Source: Symbiodinium microadriaticum
Lineage: Eukaryota; Sar; Dinophyceae; Suessiales; Symbiodiniaceae
Assembly: GCA_001939145.1 (NCBI GenBank)
Contig: LSRX01000137.1
Location: forward strand, 791,052-855,051
DNA length: 64,000 nt
Direction: 5' to 3'
The notes below the pieces were generated by a model that did not search any database, was not told the origin of the DNA, and saw nothing but the letters and a program-made list of their open reading frames with translations. The position numbers were made by a program, and so were the translations under genes. This document shows positions 12,475 through 24,985 of the stretch, in pieces. Position 1 is the first letter of the stretch. Each line of letters starts with the position of its first letter.

Positions 12475-15139
12475 GCGTTGACGACTACAAGGATCCGATC
12501 AGAGTGAGAGCGACAGAGGAGCACTGGCAAATACCTGCAACCCCCAGTGTGGACGCTGTCTGCTGCTTCCTCTTTCGCCTTCCCCTAAGTGTGGGCAAGG
12601 ATTTGAACAAGACTGTTGTGTCTTGCGGAGTTGACGGTAGCGGTCCGCGTGGTCGTACTAGTGTTGTCTTTTTATGTTGCAGCTGCTGTTGTTGCTCAAA
12701 GTTGTTGATGATGCTACAGTCACCGTTGATGCTGCCTCTGCCTCTCTCTGCTCCAGCTGCCGAGCCAAAAACTTTGCTATCAGCGAACATCTAAGGCGTG
12801 TGCTCGCGAGGGGCTTCTTGCTTTCGAGTAGGTCCACCAACTCAGTAAGGCCAAAAGCCTTGGCCTCGCAAGAGAAGACATTTTAAAGACTATCGAGATC
12901 TTCGCTGGATTCGGATCTCTCAATCCAGATCTTGCTCGGGGCTCATACTGTCTAGGGCTGTATTGATCGGATTCCCATGGTAAACCTTGGTGCAAACTTT
13001 GCATTGTATAAGTCCACGGCAACCAGTCGGGTCTGGCACTGCTTGAAAGGTGCCCTTCCCTCCGAGTTTGTTGCTGGGAAGGGCGTGAGGCTTTCGGAGG
13101 TCGAAATCTCAAGGTTAAGCTAATGAACTAGGCTCACTATCCATAACACCACCTCACAGCAACACATCTTCGCATCGGACAGCTAGCGGTACTAGTGCCG
13201 CCGGCATGAATTGCCACCCGCCTTTGTTAACCAAAATGGCCACTACTATTCAAGACCTTCGCATGTAAGGCAGCACCCGCGCTGTTTCAACTCCCGATCT
13301 TACCATTAGCCTACACCGTCGTCACCGTCGTACCTCATTGCTGTGGCTACTTCAACAATCATCGCAACAGACGGGAGAACCTTGAGGTTGAAAGCAAAAG
13401 CCCAGAAGGCCGTTCAAGGCTCTCTGCAAGATTACCGGTGCCTCAAGCTGTAGACTGAGAAGCGCCACCGAAGTCCTTTGCAGCAGGACGGCCGCACAGG
13501 CAAAGTGGAGGTGCCATGACCACCAAACAAGGCAAGTCTCTCTGGAGCTACGAAAAACTCTGGTCCATGGCGAAGAAAATTCAGTACCTGCATCAGCAGG
13601 GATCCGCATGACCCAAAGACGCAGGACACCCACACTGATCACCAGAATAAAACGCTTCTAGGAGCACAAAGTGGAACTGCGACCCATCATGGTCAAGGAA
13701 GTAGGAGCCGTCCTGCCCAGGAAAAGGCTCAATGTAGCAGCTGCAACCTTTCTGTCAACAATGCGTGTTGTTTGCTATGATGCTTTTATGGCAGATTCTG
13801 TAGCGTGTCCAGCTCGTGCTGATGCTTCCTCTGGTCGTCCGCTGGCTATAGCGGCTAGAATAGAAGCAGCTTACGGCTCCTGCCGAGGACCCTTCCCTTC
13901 GTCCTGGTCACATGGTCCGGACACGATGTCGGCCAGCCCTGAACCAGCTGCTCTGCCGGTTGTCAGGGTCGACCGCGCCTGACGTTCGCTGGATGCACAA
14001 TGCGAAGGGTAGAAGCAGAGCTTTGTTGCTCGCTTGGCTCCGAGCGGTCGTGAAACGATGCCCACCGACATTCAACACAACCCGGCTTCCTGGCCAAGCC
14101 AAGCGGAAGCAGTAGCAATGTAGCACCATGCAAACTGTCGTCATTTCCACTTGCAAGCTCCCAAAACTAACATAAACTAACCCACCTGCTTCTGGCCGCC
14201 TCGCCTGTGCTGGAGCACTCATGACGACTGCATCTACTGCTAGCAAGATTCTTAGCGCAGCCAATGCATACCCCCTAATCTCCGCAACCATCGACGACCA
14301 AATCCGACAAGTGGCGCTGAGGCAGGGTAAACAACACCTGAGCAACACGGCATGGTAGCAAGATGCCACCGGCTGAAATTAGATCTGCACACGAACGAAC
14401 TCCTCAGTCGGCAGCGGAGAACCGCTCACCATCGTGTCAGACCTGAGGCAAGATGACATCGTCGGCGTGCACAGACTCCTCCGTCACGCAGAGGCGGGGA
14501 GCCCGACTGCAGCCCGGCGCATGTTCCTGAAATGTGCCGAAGAAGCTAGCACATCTGCCAGATACAGCGGAGACTTCAACAGATCTCTTGGAGCCTCGCA
14601 CGCATCAACCATGTCCCTTCAAATGGGTGCATGCCATTTGCTGGAGTTGGGGATCGACCCGTGCAGTTGGACTTTTATAGGCCCAAAACAGTAGCAGGGC
14701 ATCATGACTTAGTTTGTGCCACGTAGAGTCAGCACAGGTCAACGATGTGCATCTGGGTCTGGGTTTGCTGGGGGTTGTATGAGTGCAGCTTGAGCCTCCA
14801 GAGAAGTAACACGCAATGGGGGCTACACGGCACAGTAGGGTGCAATCGCAGCACAAGCCTGACGGCAAACTGCCGGAAAAGTTGTCGCCGGCCAAGTTCC
14901 GGCAGATCCCTTTTCCTGTGGCAAAGGCTCCGGAGGTGTCAATCCGGCAGGGAGTCGGACTGCGACGCCTGGCTGGGTCAAAGAGCCTCCCTCCATCTTC
15001 GTTCTTTTGTCCCAGCCTTGCCAAGCAGTCTCATGCAAGTGCCAAAGAAGGCCGCCTGGTCCTGTGGCCAGGGAGATATGGAGCGGATCACGGTTGAGCT
15101 GCTTCTCTTCATGCCAAGGAATTATAAAACAGGAGGCAC
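12475..15139. other. No gene recognised
   Basis: Short ORFs occur on both strands, with the densest overlap at 13.35-13.65, 13.67-14.37 and 14.43-15.15 kb, but none carries a recognisable motif and strands cannot be ranked. A short GCTGCTGTTGTTGCT-like stretch lies near 12680-12720. Confidence 0.45.
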
Positions 15140-16264
15140 CTAATATTTGCACTTATGTACCGGCAACCGACACTCCGAGCCAGCAAAAGAGGTTTTGCAA
15201 GATTTGATCGTCCTCTTGCTCGAAGCGAAGACGCAGAAAGCACCCTGCGTCGAGGCTGATGTGCACCATTTTGCGCCTGGGGAACACGCGAAAGGGGGCC
15301 GGATGAGTGTGGCAAACAGGAGACACTCTGAGTTTGGTCGGCACGGCTGCCTTTCGCTTCCCGGCCACAGGCAGCTTCCGGTCCTTCGACCCTTCTCGAG
15401 GGGGCGCACCCAACGAATGCAACTCATCCGAATAGTTTGTTCCAGACCTCCAGAGATGATGACCAGCTCTTCTAAAGATGAAGGCAGGGCGACTACTGCC
15501 AGAAGGTTGCACCCTTGGTGACCCGTCTCGTTCTCGTCAATTCGTAGTTGGACAATCACGCCGCGGAGCATGGCTTCAATGAAGATGGTGAGACAGTCTT
15601 GCAGCTTTGCCATCTCGGCATCGGAGATGGCAGGCTGTGAAGAGCTTGGGGCTGACCAATCGTACGCAAGCTGCCCAAAGTTTACAGGCACGTACAACTT
15701 GGCCGGCATCAAACCGTAGCCATCCCTGGTGTCCAGTCGTCCGTCTTCAAGTGCCAAAGCATAGCACTCTGATGAGGAAAGCTCCTTCCGGCATTGCTGT
15801 GTTTCGTTGCAGCCCCTCACTTTCTGTTTACGGCTGCATCTACTCCCGCAAATACAGAAAGTGTCATGACCGAAAAAAGTTGAGACACCCATAGCCCGCC
15901 CATAGCAATACTGGCCTGAAGCATCCTGAAGCCCAACCCGGCCTGTCGAGGTTCTGGCGACCCAGACAACGCCAGGCAAATCTCGCGCGCATTCTCTGAG
16001 CAGCCATCTTGACTGCAAAGCCTCGGCGCACACAACTTTCTGCGAGGTCAACTGAAACGTAACATAGGAGTGCCAAATTGTGACAACTCTTGATAACAAC
16101 AGGGAACCAGTCAGCTTGACTGCACAACGAAGACCAAGACGTGAGACTTTGCTACAGAACTCTGCTATCGTCTGTCGCCTGAGCATGACGGCCTGAAGCC
16201 TGCCTTCTCTGCAGGGCGGCGGACGTAGGCCTGGAAGCCGGACCCGGCTCAGGTCGGGAGGCAA
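15140..16264 (-). CDS. Long ORF, possibly a PH-like domain protein
   Basis: This is one of the longest repeat-free ORFs in the window (374 codons) and is on the same strand as the identified genes. Its middle part, about 15660-15380, reads MAKLQDCLTIFIEAMLRGV, then LPSSLEELVIISGGLEQTIR, then MSCIRWVRP. This spacing of hydrophobic strands and the position of the closing strand resemble PH-like domains common in dinoflagellate proteins, but that is pattern memory and not a search result. The ends are Cys/Arg-rich and less protein-like, so the true exon is probably shorter and the ends intronic. The first stretch also contains DGYGLMPAKLYVPVNFGQL. A function cannot be assigned. Confidence 0.33.
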   Translation of the reverse strand: MPPDLSRVRLPGLRPPPCREGRLQAVMLRRQTIAEFCSKVSRLGLRCAVKLTGSLLLSRVVTIWHSYVTFQLTSQKVVCAEALQSRWLLRECARDLPGVVWVARTSTGRVGLQDASGQYCYGRAMGVSTFFGHDTFCICGSRCSRKQKVRGCNETQQCRKELSSSECYALALEDGRLDTRDGYGLMPAKLYVPVNFGQLAYDWSAPSSSQPAISDAEMAKLQDCLTIFIEAMLRGVIVQLRIDENETGHQGCNLLAVVALPSSLEELVIISGGLEQTIRMSCIRWVRPLEKGRRTGSCLWPGSERQPCRPNSECLLFATLIRPPFACSPGAKWCTSASTQGAFCVFASSKRTIKSCKTSFAGSECRLPVHKCKY

Positions 16265-19200
16265 GCCACATAGATCTCGGGCCCTACACGTTCCAACTAG
16301 GGCGAAGGGAGGGGTGGGGGCCTACAGAGCGCAGAGAACTCTATATTATAGACCAAGCGGCAGAGATGCAGCATCGGTGCCAAAGGGTTTCTGTGCGACC
16401 GGATCCAAGAGTTGGTCGCTGCAGGAGAGAGATCCACAAAGTCGGCCGCAACAAGGCTCGGCAGGCTCGCGCGAGTCTATCTCCTTCTTGGAGATCGGGC
16501 CCTGCATGGTTTTTCAGCCAAGTCCCCACAGGCTCGCAAGTGGCGACGAAAGGCCTGAAGAGAAGGATCTTCCTCCGCGGGTTCTGCCGAAGGAGCAGGG
16601 TCTGGCCTCCGAGCACTCAGAAGCAGTCAACAGGCGCAGAGTTGCGGCACCCGGACAGCCTGCTAAACATGTGAGACCTCACGTCCTCGAGCAATTGGGG
16701 GCCTCGTGCTTCTTCGGGGTTCCCCGGTTTACAAAATAAAAGGTTCATCTGACATGACTCGACACCGCAGGCCCAAACAATGACAAGATGCCTTTGTAAC
16801 TTCAGTAACTCTGTGAGTCAAGCGCACGCATCCTTGGAATACGTGCTGCTGGCAACCCCAACGGTTGTGATTTCCAGTGTCATGCTTGGGAAGCGTTTCT
16901 CGAATATGATATGCTATGCTGCTATGCTATGATATGATTCGACATGACATGCCTTTCAGGATCTCCGGCATCCCGTGGAGAGATTTCTTGCGAAGAGCCA
17001 CTGCCCATGGCAAGATGCCATCATAGACAGAAGACGCAGCGGATGTGGTTGTCCTGATTAGGGTGACGATGATGCTCATGATGATGGTGGTGATGTCGGT
17101 GAGGCTGTCAATGATGAAGCTGATCGCCGTGGTGGCAGTAAGAACACTGAACGCCGTGATGTATTGCACATGGTGCATATGCTCATGGACAAGAATCTAA
17201 GATTGATTGATTGATTGATTGACTGTTTGTGGGTGCAAGCACCCTTCAGAATCTAAGAACAGTGGGTCAGTAGGCATGGCCAGAGCAGCCATGGGCACAG
17301 TAACTCCAGTTGTGGTCCTGAATATTCTCTGCGTTTCGTGTCATCAGAACATCACGGACTGCGGAAATGGCAGCACCTGCCGTAGCAGATAACATCTCAT
17401 GCACGAACTCTCCGGCCTCTTACGTTCTGCGCTTAGTCAAGGGCATCCTGTTTACATACTAAGCCATGTCGAGGCTCTGCCAGGGCTCGCAAGCTCCTTT
17501 TACACCTGCGGCAGCAGACTCAGAGTAGCCACAGCTGGCCAGTGTCGCGTAAACCTGCAGTCTTTGAACCGATTGTTCAGAAAGACTGTTCCAGGCATTA
17601 CAGCGCTGTCCATCTTGGACCACAGATATTCTGGCACCTTTGATTTTCCACGAAGGATGCCGGATCTACCAGTGCGAAGTCGCTTTAGACTTCCGGAGAT
17701 GCCCAAGTTGTCAAGGTATTGCTGCTCCGCAGCAAACCCCGAGGACCGTGCAGAACCGAGCTGGCATCCGCTGCACATGACGCAATCGATAAGGGCTAGT
17801 GGCTAGCAGACCACAGAGGCCAAGGTTATGCATGTCACGTCACACTGGGAATGCCAGCTACAGCCTCACGACAAAAACTGCAGATCTTTGGCCACAACTC
17901 AAGTTGATGGCTTTGGAGCAGGGAGCTCTGGTTGAAAAAATGAATTGGCAGAGCATCAAACAGATGTTTGCCATAGTTATTTGAAAGATAAATCAGTTCT
18001 CACGGGGAAAATCTGACACTCAGGTCAGCTGCTTAGGCGAGGAGCCGCGCCGTGCTAGTTGAACCTGCAGCTTTGTGCAGGAGTGTTGCTGCTGCCACAG
18101 GCCCAGCCAACATGACGATGGATCGAGGCCTCCTGCCAAACACGGATGATGGCAAACACTTGTCACTGGGGAGACAGTCCGAAGGCTGAACCTAAGTCCA
18201 GCCACCCGTGAGTATTGGCTAAACTCGCGCACTCTTCGCTGAACTGAGCTCACCACTCTGGCAGAAATATCTCGCTCAACCAACTTCCGGACTTGGGCCT
18301 CGGGAGGGAGCTAGGGCTCGTCCCCTAAACATTCTAAACATTCTCAAGCTCTGTCTCCGCTCCTCCAAGTTTCGGTTGTGCTCCTGCTGCTGCAACAGCG
18401 CCTGTCGGATACTTCCATGCTCACTGAATGCCCCGGATAGTGGCCAGGCTCTTGTCTCGGAAGCATGCGGAATGCAGATGTTCTTTTTGTATGTCCGCGC
18501 GGCTGTCAGCTGCACGCAGGAAATCTGACCTCACGCTGCATCAACCAAAGCATCACAACATGATGGGCAATCTCAAAGGAAGCCTCCCTGCTCAAACACT
18601 TTCCTATTCTCGGCATCCTCAAAAGACTTTCTTGGCCCCTGCTGACATCTGTCCATCACACGTCAGGAATCGACAACAGACATTGTCAAAAACAACAATT
18701 TTGCATTCGCACAGCGTTCACCAAGTTGTCTCTGTCTGTTCCAGCTTCCCTTTTAAGGCGAACTGAGTGCTTAAGCTGTCTCCGCAACGTGCTCAATTAT
18801 CCTTGGACTCCGGCCACCGGCTCTCGCCGAGAGCAGAAGCGACTCCAGGCAGATCGAAAAAGACCTGTGAATGGCTGCCACGGCCTATCATACTATAGCT
18901 ACTAGTCATTGATCCTGAGGCACCATGAGCACTACTTTTCTGAATACTGCAGATCAAATCCAGGATTATGTTTCACATGCTGGCGGGCGGGACCTGCCGA
19001 CAGGATTCGCTTGCTTCATCATCTGGCTCCGGTCTCGCCATCGCTGGAGTTGCACGCAGCCGAAAATAGACCTGTCAATGTCCAGAAGCATCCAGGCATG
19101 CGCAGGATGTGGAAAGACCGCAGATTTCTCTTCACAAGGTCGGGACCATGATGCGTATGCCGCTGGGGGTATACCTGGGCCTGCGACGGGGTGCCAGTAT

Positions 19201-20979
19201 GGTCCCCAGCCCTAGTTGAGAGCCCTCGGCGCCGCGCGCTGCTGCATGGGCAGTATGTGGGTGCAGCATGACACAGTCCCCAGCACCTGGGTACGTCACG
19301 GCAATCGCGACTGTGGATTTAAAGCATCCCGGCCTGCCAAGAGGAAATCTTGGAAGCGGGCGCAGGTCTAGAGGCAGTGCTTGCCCCGGTGCTTTGGCAT
19401 CTGGAGGACATGGCCTTCAGCTTTCCATGGTGCTGCGAAGGGATGGGACTTACCAAGCTCCTGGCATCAGCCCCTCATATCCTGGCATCTTGTGGCTCGT
19501 GGATGGCGAGAGCCCCGCATAAAACCCGAGCCTCGCAAGGCAGCTCCTTCGCGGCAAAGCGCTGCAGCATCCTGTGCAACTGTGTGAAAAAGTGCAACGA
19601 GCAGAGGCCAGGGCCAAGGCCTCCACGTCAAACGGAAGCTGAGCTCGTGACGGATCCAGCGTCACAGATCTTCAGGGCCGGCTCTCGGCGCAAATGGGCA
19701 TGAGACCCCGGCCAAACACCTTTGTGACAAGGATCGAATCTTGGAAGGCCGTAGAGGTCCAGTGAACATGCGTCCTACACAACTTCGACTCGCTTTTCCG
19801 CAGTGAGGTGAAGGTCGCGTGTGGCGGCCGGTGACAGCCTTCGCCCAGGCCATCCGAGATATCCGAGGCAAGCTGGTCTGCCAGGGCGAAGAGAGGTGGC
19901 GGATCGCGGTGGTGCTGATGCCCGCTTCATCCCGCTTCTCAGATGATGAATGCCCACACAATCGGGGTTTTCCAGGTGCTGCCTCAAGGATGCTCCGTAG
20001 CCTGGGCGTCTCTCTCCGTCCAAGCCGTGAGCTGCAAGGCACCAGCCACGAGGAGAGGAGCTCCGTCTGCATCAACGTCACTGGACAACCTCTCCTAAGG
20101 CGCTGACAGGTCTGGGATTACTTGAGATGGGACATGTCATCCAGTGCAAGTGGCTTCGACTGTGAACATGCTTCACACCATCCAGCTGCCAGTCCTCAGC
20201 AGAGCGACACCATTCAATGCCCAGAATGCCTTGTGAAACCAGTATCTATACACGCGAATCTACCGCCAGCCACAGGTCTCTGTCAAAGAAGTCCCCAATA
20301 CCGATTCGGAAGTCCAGAGAAACTCCTTGGTCACAAGGCGCTCCGCTATGCTTGCTCCCTGAAACCAGCACTTGGCCACGAGCTCCGTACCTGCCCCTTT
20401 ACCTTTACGTTCCGGTTTACACTACATAATGTTGAACATGCAGATGGCTTAACGTGACTTTCCTGCGTCAGGTTGCACGCTGCTTCTGAAACCCAGAGCG
20501 ACGAATTAACAAGTTCAGCGAGATAGCACGGAAGCTAAGATGTTCGACAAGCGGCTGGTGAAGGGAGAGGTGTTCGCCGGCACCTGCGCTACACTTCACT
20601 ACACTGCTTGAAAGGAGGAATCCGCTCCGGTCCGGCTCCAGCCTTGTGCCTGCAGAGTGTGCCATGGAACACTGCAATGCCTCGGTTCGGGGATTTTCTA
20701 AGGGGTGCTCTTAAGACTTAAGAGAGCGCAGCTGCCGAGCCATGCCGAGCCGCTGCCGTGATTGATGGCCAAGGGCTGGAAATCTTCTGCGCCCGGGCTG
20801 GATTCCACCCAGAGAGTCGCCTGCATGGCTGCCATCGGCTTAGATTCTGGCGACTTGGGGTATCTTTCAAAACGAGTGTGCCTGCGTCATGTTGTAGTCA
20901 GTCAGCGGCATCCAGAAGTTCAACTCCTCGGGCCCCAAGCGACCTACTGCATGCTAGTGCTGAAAGCAGGCAACTGGAA
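16265..20979. other. No gene recognised
   Basis: A (GATT)n microsatellite sits at about 17200-17225 and degenerate ATGCT/ATGATA words at 16905-16945. Overlapping plus and minus ORFs at 17.4-17.8 kb (minus frame: SLKRLRTGRSGILRGKSKVP) and 19.3-20.1 kb look weakly coding on both strands. A minus stretch at 18276-18515 contains GSIRQALLQQQEHNRNLEER, a possible short coiled coil. None is strong enough to annotate as a gene. Confidence 0.4.
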
Positions 20980-21012
20980 ACTTGAAACCCTAAACCCCTA
21001 AACCCTGAAACG
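20980..21012. repeat. Interstitial telomere-like repeat
   Basis: CCCTAAACCCCTAAACCCT is a degenerate (CCCTAAA)n tract, the C-rich strand of the TTTAGGG telomere repeat used by plants and dinoflagellates. It lies far from any visible sequence end, so it is interstitial. Confidence 0.75.
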
Positions 21013-21902
21013 TGGGGATGCCGCGGCAGAACACAGGGCTGCAAGTTGAAGGTGATTCGTGCGAATGAAGCAAATCTAACAGTGAGGGTCACTGGCGTTG
21101 GGAGATGATCCGTCTTGTGCGGCTGCTTTCTCGTGTGCGCATTCGCTGGTGTCACCTCTGTCTGTCTTCATAGCGAGTGTCTCTATGTCAGACACCTATA
21201 CCTTCATGTGTATCAAGATATGTCCAGTGCTTATGCCGACTGTTTTTGCAGGTTCGTGCTCGGTCGGGCTGCTGTAATCACTCTAGTTTCGTTTCGATTT
21301 GCTGCCCAGGCAGTAGCCAAAGTAAGCATCTACATGTTCACGATCTGTTTTCGCTTGTAATGGCCCCAACCCCCCGATCAGAAACGAGACAAGTGATATG
21401 AGCAGAAACCATAGTCATCATCAGGGCCGCAAGAAGTCACAACACCAATGGGACCAATGTGATTTGAACCACGATCAAAATCCGACACCAAGGCACCCCA
21501 ATCTGATGGCCGTACTCTGCATCTCGGTGTGGGCGCTTGAACTCCTCGCTCCTGGAGGAAGAAAGAGGGCGCTGCAGAGCTCCCGGAGCTGCTCGACTCT
21601 GCGATGCGGCGATGCGTTCAAGGCCAAACCCGACAGGTCCTTCCCGGCTGAATCCGAAGGGTAGGTGGATACTGGTAGGAAAAGTTGGTCCTCGAATGTG
21701 CACGAAACTCCTCACTCTTGCCGGCTTCCGTCCCCATCAACTAGGCTGCAGGAATGAGTTGCTCTGGCGATGCAGCTGAATGAAACAGGCAGTCGTCGCA
21801 AGCGAAGCCGTCGCAATCGAATCAATTAGTCGTGGAAGTCGTCGTTGATTTAGTTGCAACAATAATAGTTCGTGATTGAATCGTTTGATTGCTGCTACCT
21901 TC

Positions 21903-22195
21903 CTACACACACACATATATATATATATATATACACACATGTATACATGTATGTATGTATGTATGTATGTATGTATGCATGTATGCATGTATGCATGTAT
22001 GCATGTATGCATGTATGCATGTATGTATGTATGCATGTATTATATATATATGTGTGTGTACTTGTATGTGTGTATATATACATATACATGTGTATATATA
22101 TATATACATATATACATATATACATACATATATATATATATGTATATGTATATAAACAAGTACACACATATATATATATACACACACATCATACA
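21903..22195. repeat. (TA)n / (TATG)n / (ATGC) microsatellite block
   Basis: The run is (CA)n, (TA)n, then (TATG)n passing into (TATGCATG)n, then more TATA with CATA. Six-frame ORFs here are Tyr/Ile/His/Cys-rich artefacts of the repeat. Confidence 0.92.
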
Positions 22196-22305
22196 CCGAT
22201 ATACCTTCCATTGAAGACGAGCAGGAAAAGTGCAGACAGTGCTGTGCTGCGACCGTGGCTCGGACCCAGGCTCCCCACCTACAGCGCATAGCAAGGCGGA
22301 AGGAT

Positions 22306-22342
22306 GTGGGGTTTAGGGTTTAGGGGATTAGGGTTTGGGGTT
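22306..22342. repeat. Interstitial telomere-like repeat, G-rich strand
   Basis: GGGGTTTAGGGTTTAGGGG is followed by ATTAGGGTTTGGGG. This is a TTTAGGG-type array in the opposite orientation to those at 21.0 and 25.0 kb. It lies about 110 bases beyond a microsatellite block. Confidence 0.75.
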
Positions 22343-22737
22343 CTCTTCCTCGCCTAGAGCTGGAAGGCAAGAAGAATGGTCGAGCTGTGCGGAAACTAAG
22401 ACCCAATTTGGAATGCAAAAGAGCTTGTTGCTGGCTTTTGCGGGTCTCGGCGTTGTTCTGGATACTCTTCGGTGGCCTGCTTCTCCAAGCGCTGCCGGAG
22501 CCATGGAACCAGAACCTCCAGCACCAGCCTCTCGTACACGGCAAGAAAGTCGGAAGCCTGCAAAGGCAGGTCTCAAAGGCAAGCTTTCAGTCACGTCAGG
22601 GAACTACGCAGTTCAAAAAGCCTCTGTGAGAACCTCGCAAAGCCGCTGCCGAGCTGGAAAGGAGCGAAAGATGCTGGGGATGGCCTCCACTCGGCCGAGC
22701 AGTTTGAAGTGCGTCTCTATCTATCTCTACATGAATA

Positions 22738-22815
22738 AATATATAAATAAATAAATATATATATATATATATATATGTACATATTGATATATATATATAT
22801 AGAGAGAGAGAGTTT
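22738..22815. repeat. (TA)n / (AATA)n / (GA)n microsatellite
   Basis: AATAAATA words run into (TA)n, then ATTGATATATATA, then (GA)n ending near 22812. Confidence 0.88.
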
Positions 22816-22905
22816 ATATGTATGTATACCTACACGGACGCTATGTTATATTAACATAGAAAAATAATACGCCGAAATGCGTGAGGTATGTGCATCTTTA
22901 GAAGA

Positions 22906-23373
22906 TTATACTTGATTATACCCACGACATGCCTCGAAATCCTCCAAGGCCTTTCTCTCGTTCGGGAAGTGCCCGACCTGCTTCTGTACTGCAGCACATC
23001 TTCTTGCAGAGGGATGCTGAAATAACGAGGCTTGAGCGTCCGCGCCGACCAGCAGGGAAGAGATCTGCTCGCGCAAGTTGTAGTTGCACTGGTCAAACTG
23101 CAGAGTTTCCTGCATTTTGCATATAAAAGCTGCCGTGTTCGAAGTAAACACACAGACGCAATGGTTCGGGTCCTGCACTCGCAGGGCAGCAGGTAGGTCA
23201 CGGACAACCTGCGGTGCCTTGGCCGTGATGAGCAGTCGCTCGCCTGCACGAGGCAGCAAGAACGCTGGGCGGAAAAGGCAGCACGGGCGCACCTTTGCTT
23301 GCGCAGTTCTGCGAGTCACAGCGACCCGGCATCGCCAGTTGCCCCAGGGGCACTCGGAGCTCACGAATTGCAA
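22906..23373 (-). CDS. Hypothetical protein exon (155 codons)
   Basis: This minus-strand ORF opens with ATG and has a balanced composition across most of its length. Segments include FLLPRAGERLLITAKAPQVV, LRVQDPNHCVCVFTSNTAAF, ICKMQETLQFDQCNYNLREQ and SSLLVGADAQASLFQHPSAR. Antisense frames are Arg/Ser-rich and look like shadows. It could be a complete small protein or a long exon. No known domain is recognised. The downstream edge runs into AT-rich sequence at 22.8-22.9 kb, consistent with the end of a coding region. Confidence 0.38.
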   Translation of the reverse strand: MQFVSSECPWGNWRCRVAVTRRTAQAKVRPCCLFRPAFLLPRAGERLLITAKAPQVVRDLPAALRVQDPNHCVCVFTSNTAAFICKMQETLQFDQCNYNLREQISSLLVGADAQASLFQHPSARRCAAVQKQVGHFPNERKALEDFEACRGYNQV

Positions 23374-23875
23374 GGAAACAACACGGATAGCAACTACTTA
23401 CAAAGCTCTCTACACGAATAAATCCTGTCAACCATTGTCAACCCAAACAGCTGCAGTTCGTGTTCGCCACGATGTGCTCATGCAGAGAGGTCTGAACGTC
23501 TCGCCGGGCGGCGGGCACAGGTTTCCACATAGCCTTTCGGCATGCCGGGTGTCTGTGAGGGCCACGCCTGCCAGAAGAGCTCCACAGCTTGAGTGCAACA
23601 AAGGCTTGAATCCCAGCCCAGCGCCAACCTACCAGCAAGCTGAACGGATGCCGGCTGCACTGGCGCCTGTCAACACTGATTTGCTTCACTTCTCGACACA
23701 ATCCTGGCATGATTCCAGTGTCGTTCTGTTAGCAATGCCTCATGTAGTACGAATACTGTACAAGTTGAACACAACTTGAAACGGCCGCTCTTTCGGAGCC
23801 CCTTACGATGCAATCCATGCCAGCAGCGCGTGCTGCAACCGTCTGTGTGCCACAAAAGGTCATCCAGCTGCAACC

Positions 23876-24259
23876 TTGGCTGGCAGTGGTGAGACTAGTA
23901 GCGACGATGACCGAGGGCTTGTCATACTTTCTTCAGAGCTGAGGATGCTGCGGAGCGGCCCAAGATCTGGCCTCAAGCTGGGACCAGCAGCTCTGCAGAC
24001 CATGTCTTCGGGACTGACAGCCTTCTCCTCTGCCAAGATGGCATCTGGAAATCTCAGCGCTACCTCACTCAGCTCTGCACCCAGTGTCCCGAAACTTCCC
24101 AGGCACCCCCAAGGGGACTCAAAGCTATCCGAGGCAAAGCGGCGAAGAGCTGACAGGTCCCTAAACTCAGCGGGCCTGGGCGGGAAGCTGACGCCCTTTC
24201 AGCACAGCAGATATCGATCGCCATCCAAGCATCTGAGCCTTAAGGCACCCGAGGTGTAG
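23876..24259 (+). CDS. Coding-like stretch, strand uncertain
   Basis: Both strands give protein-like readings here. The plus frame runs MAGSGETSSDDDRGLVILSS and continues Ser/Lys-rich (KLPRHPQGDSKLSEAKRRRA). The minus frame reads EFRDLSALRRFASDSFESPW, then LGAELSEVALRFPDAILAEE, then a stop. The minus reading has better hydrophobic patterning and matches the strand of the other genes, so the true strand may be minus. No family is rec­ognised on either strand. Confidence 0.2.
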   Translation: MAGSGETSSDDDRGLVILSSELRMLRSGPRSGLKLGPAALQTMSSGLTAFSSAKMASGNLSATSLSSAPSVPKLPRHPQGDSKLSEAKRRRADRSLNSAGLGGKLTPFQHSRYRSPSKHLSLKAPEV

Positions 24260-24679
24260 TGCTTGTTTGTCAGCACTCTTTGCGGCATGCTGGCTGTGCA
24301 TCACGACATGGTGTTGCAGTTCATCCTGTATACTCATAAGCTTACTGCATTGCAAGATGCCGCAAGCAGGCATGACGATATATGGGATGCTTTGATTATG
24401 TGCGGGCGATTGCCGAGTACGCTGCTCGAGAAGAGAGCTGAAATTCAACAGAGTGAGTGCTAGCATTTTCTCCGCCGATTACGGCATCTCCCCTACAAAC
24501 TGGGAAGTTGTTTCGCACGCACTTGTCGGCAATATCCAAACATCTAGTATAGAGTTGAAACTGATGCACGGCGTGCTGGGATATGTGTATTTTTACAGCA
24601 CATGCTTCCATCTCAATATTTCAGGCGCAGTGAGCCGGCGCGTGTCCGCGCGTGTGTTTGTGTGTGCATGGATGCGCAT

Positions 24680-24835
24680 ATACCTACACATACACACATC
24701 TACAGAATATGCATGAACATGCCTATACAGATATATATATATATACATGCTCGTACACATATGTACAATGTATATACATGTGCATACATGTCATGCACAC
24801 GCACATGTACACATACCTATACAAAGGGCGATGGG
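24680..24835. repeat. Degenerate (TACA)/(CATG) microsatellite
   Basis: The tract contains CATACACACATC, (TA)n and repeated ACATGT/GTACAC words. ORFs here are repeat artefacts. Confidence 0.85.
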
Positions 24836-24985
24836 ATATTTTGAGAAACCATGTCCTATGCATGAAATGCCGTTTCCAGAAAGCATGCACGCACATGCGG
24901 AACGGATTTTTCAAAAAATCACACAGATTTTTCAGAGAACAAGCGCTGGATATGTCAGACATAGACAAGGCCGAAATTCGTTAGC

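Noticed and set aside
11742..12530. Long Leu, Val, Thr and Tyr homopolymer ORFs on both strands
   Set aside because: They follow directly from the triplet array: all six frames are open and none has non-repeat protein sequence.
13226..13246. Possible relict dinoflagellate spliced-leader sequence (minus strand TGGCCATTTTGGTTAAC)
   Set aside because: Only the CCATTTTGG core matches the leader as I remember it; the diagnostic GCTCAAG end is absent and no gene start follows on that strand.
23084..23779. Plus-strand ORF of 231 codons
   Set aside because: It is Arg/Ser/Thr-rich with no hydrophobic pattern and lies opposite the better minus-strand ORF at 22906-23373; treated as a shadow.
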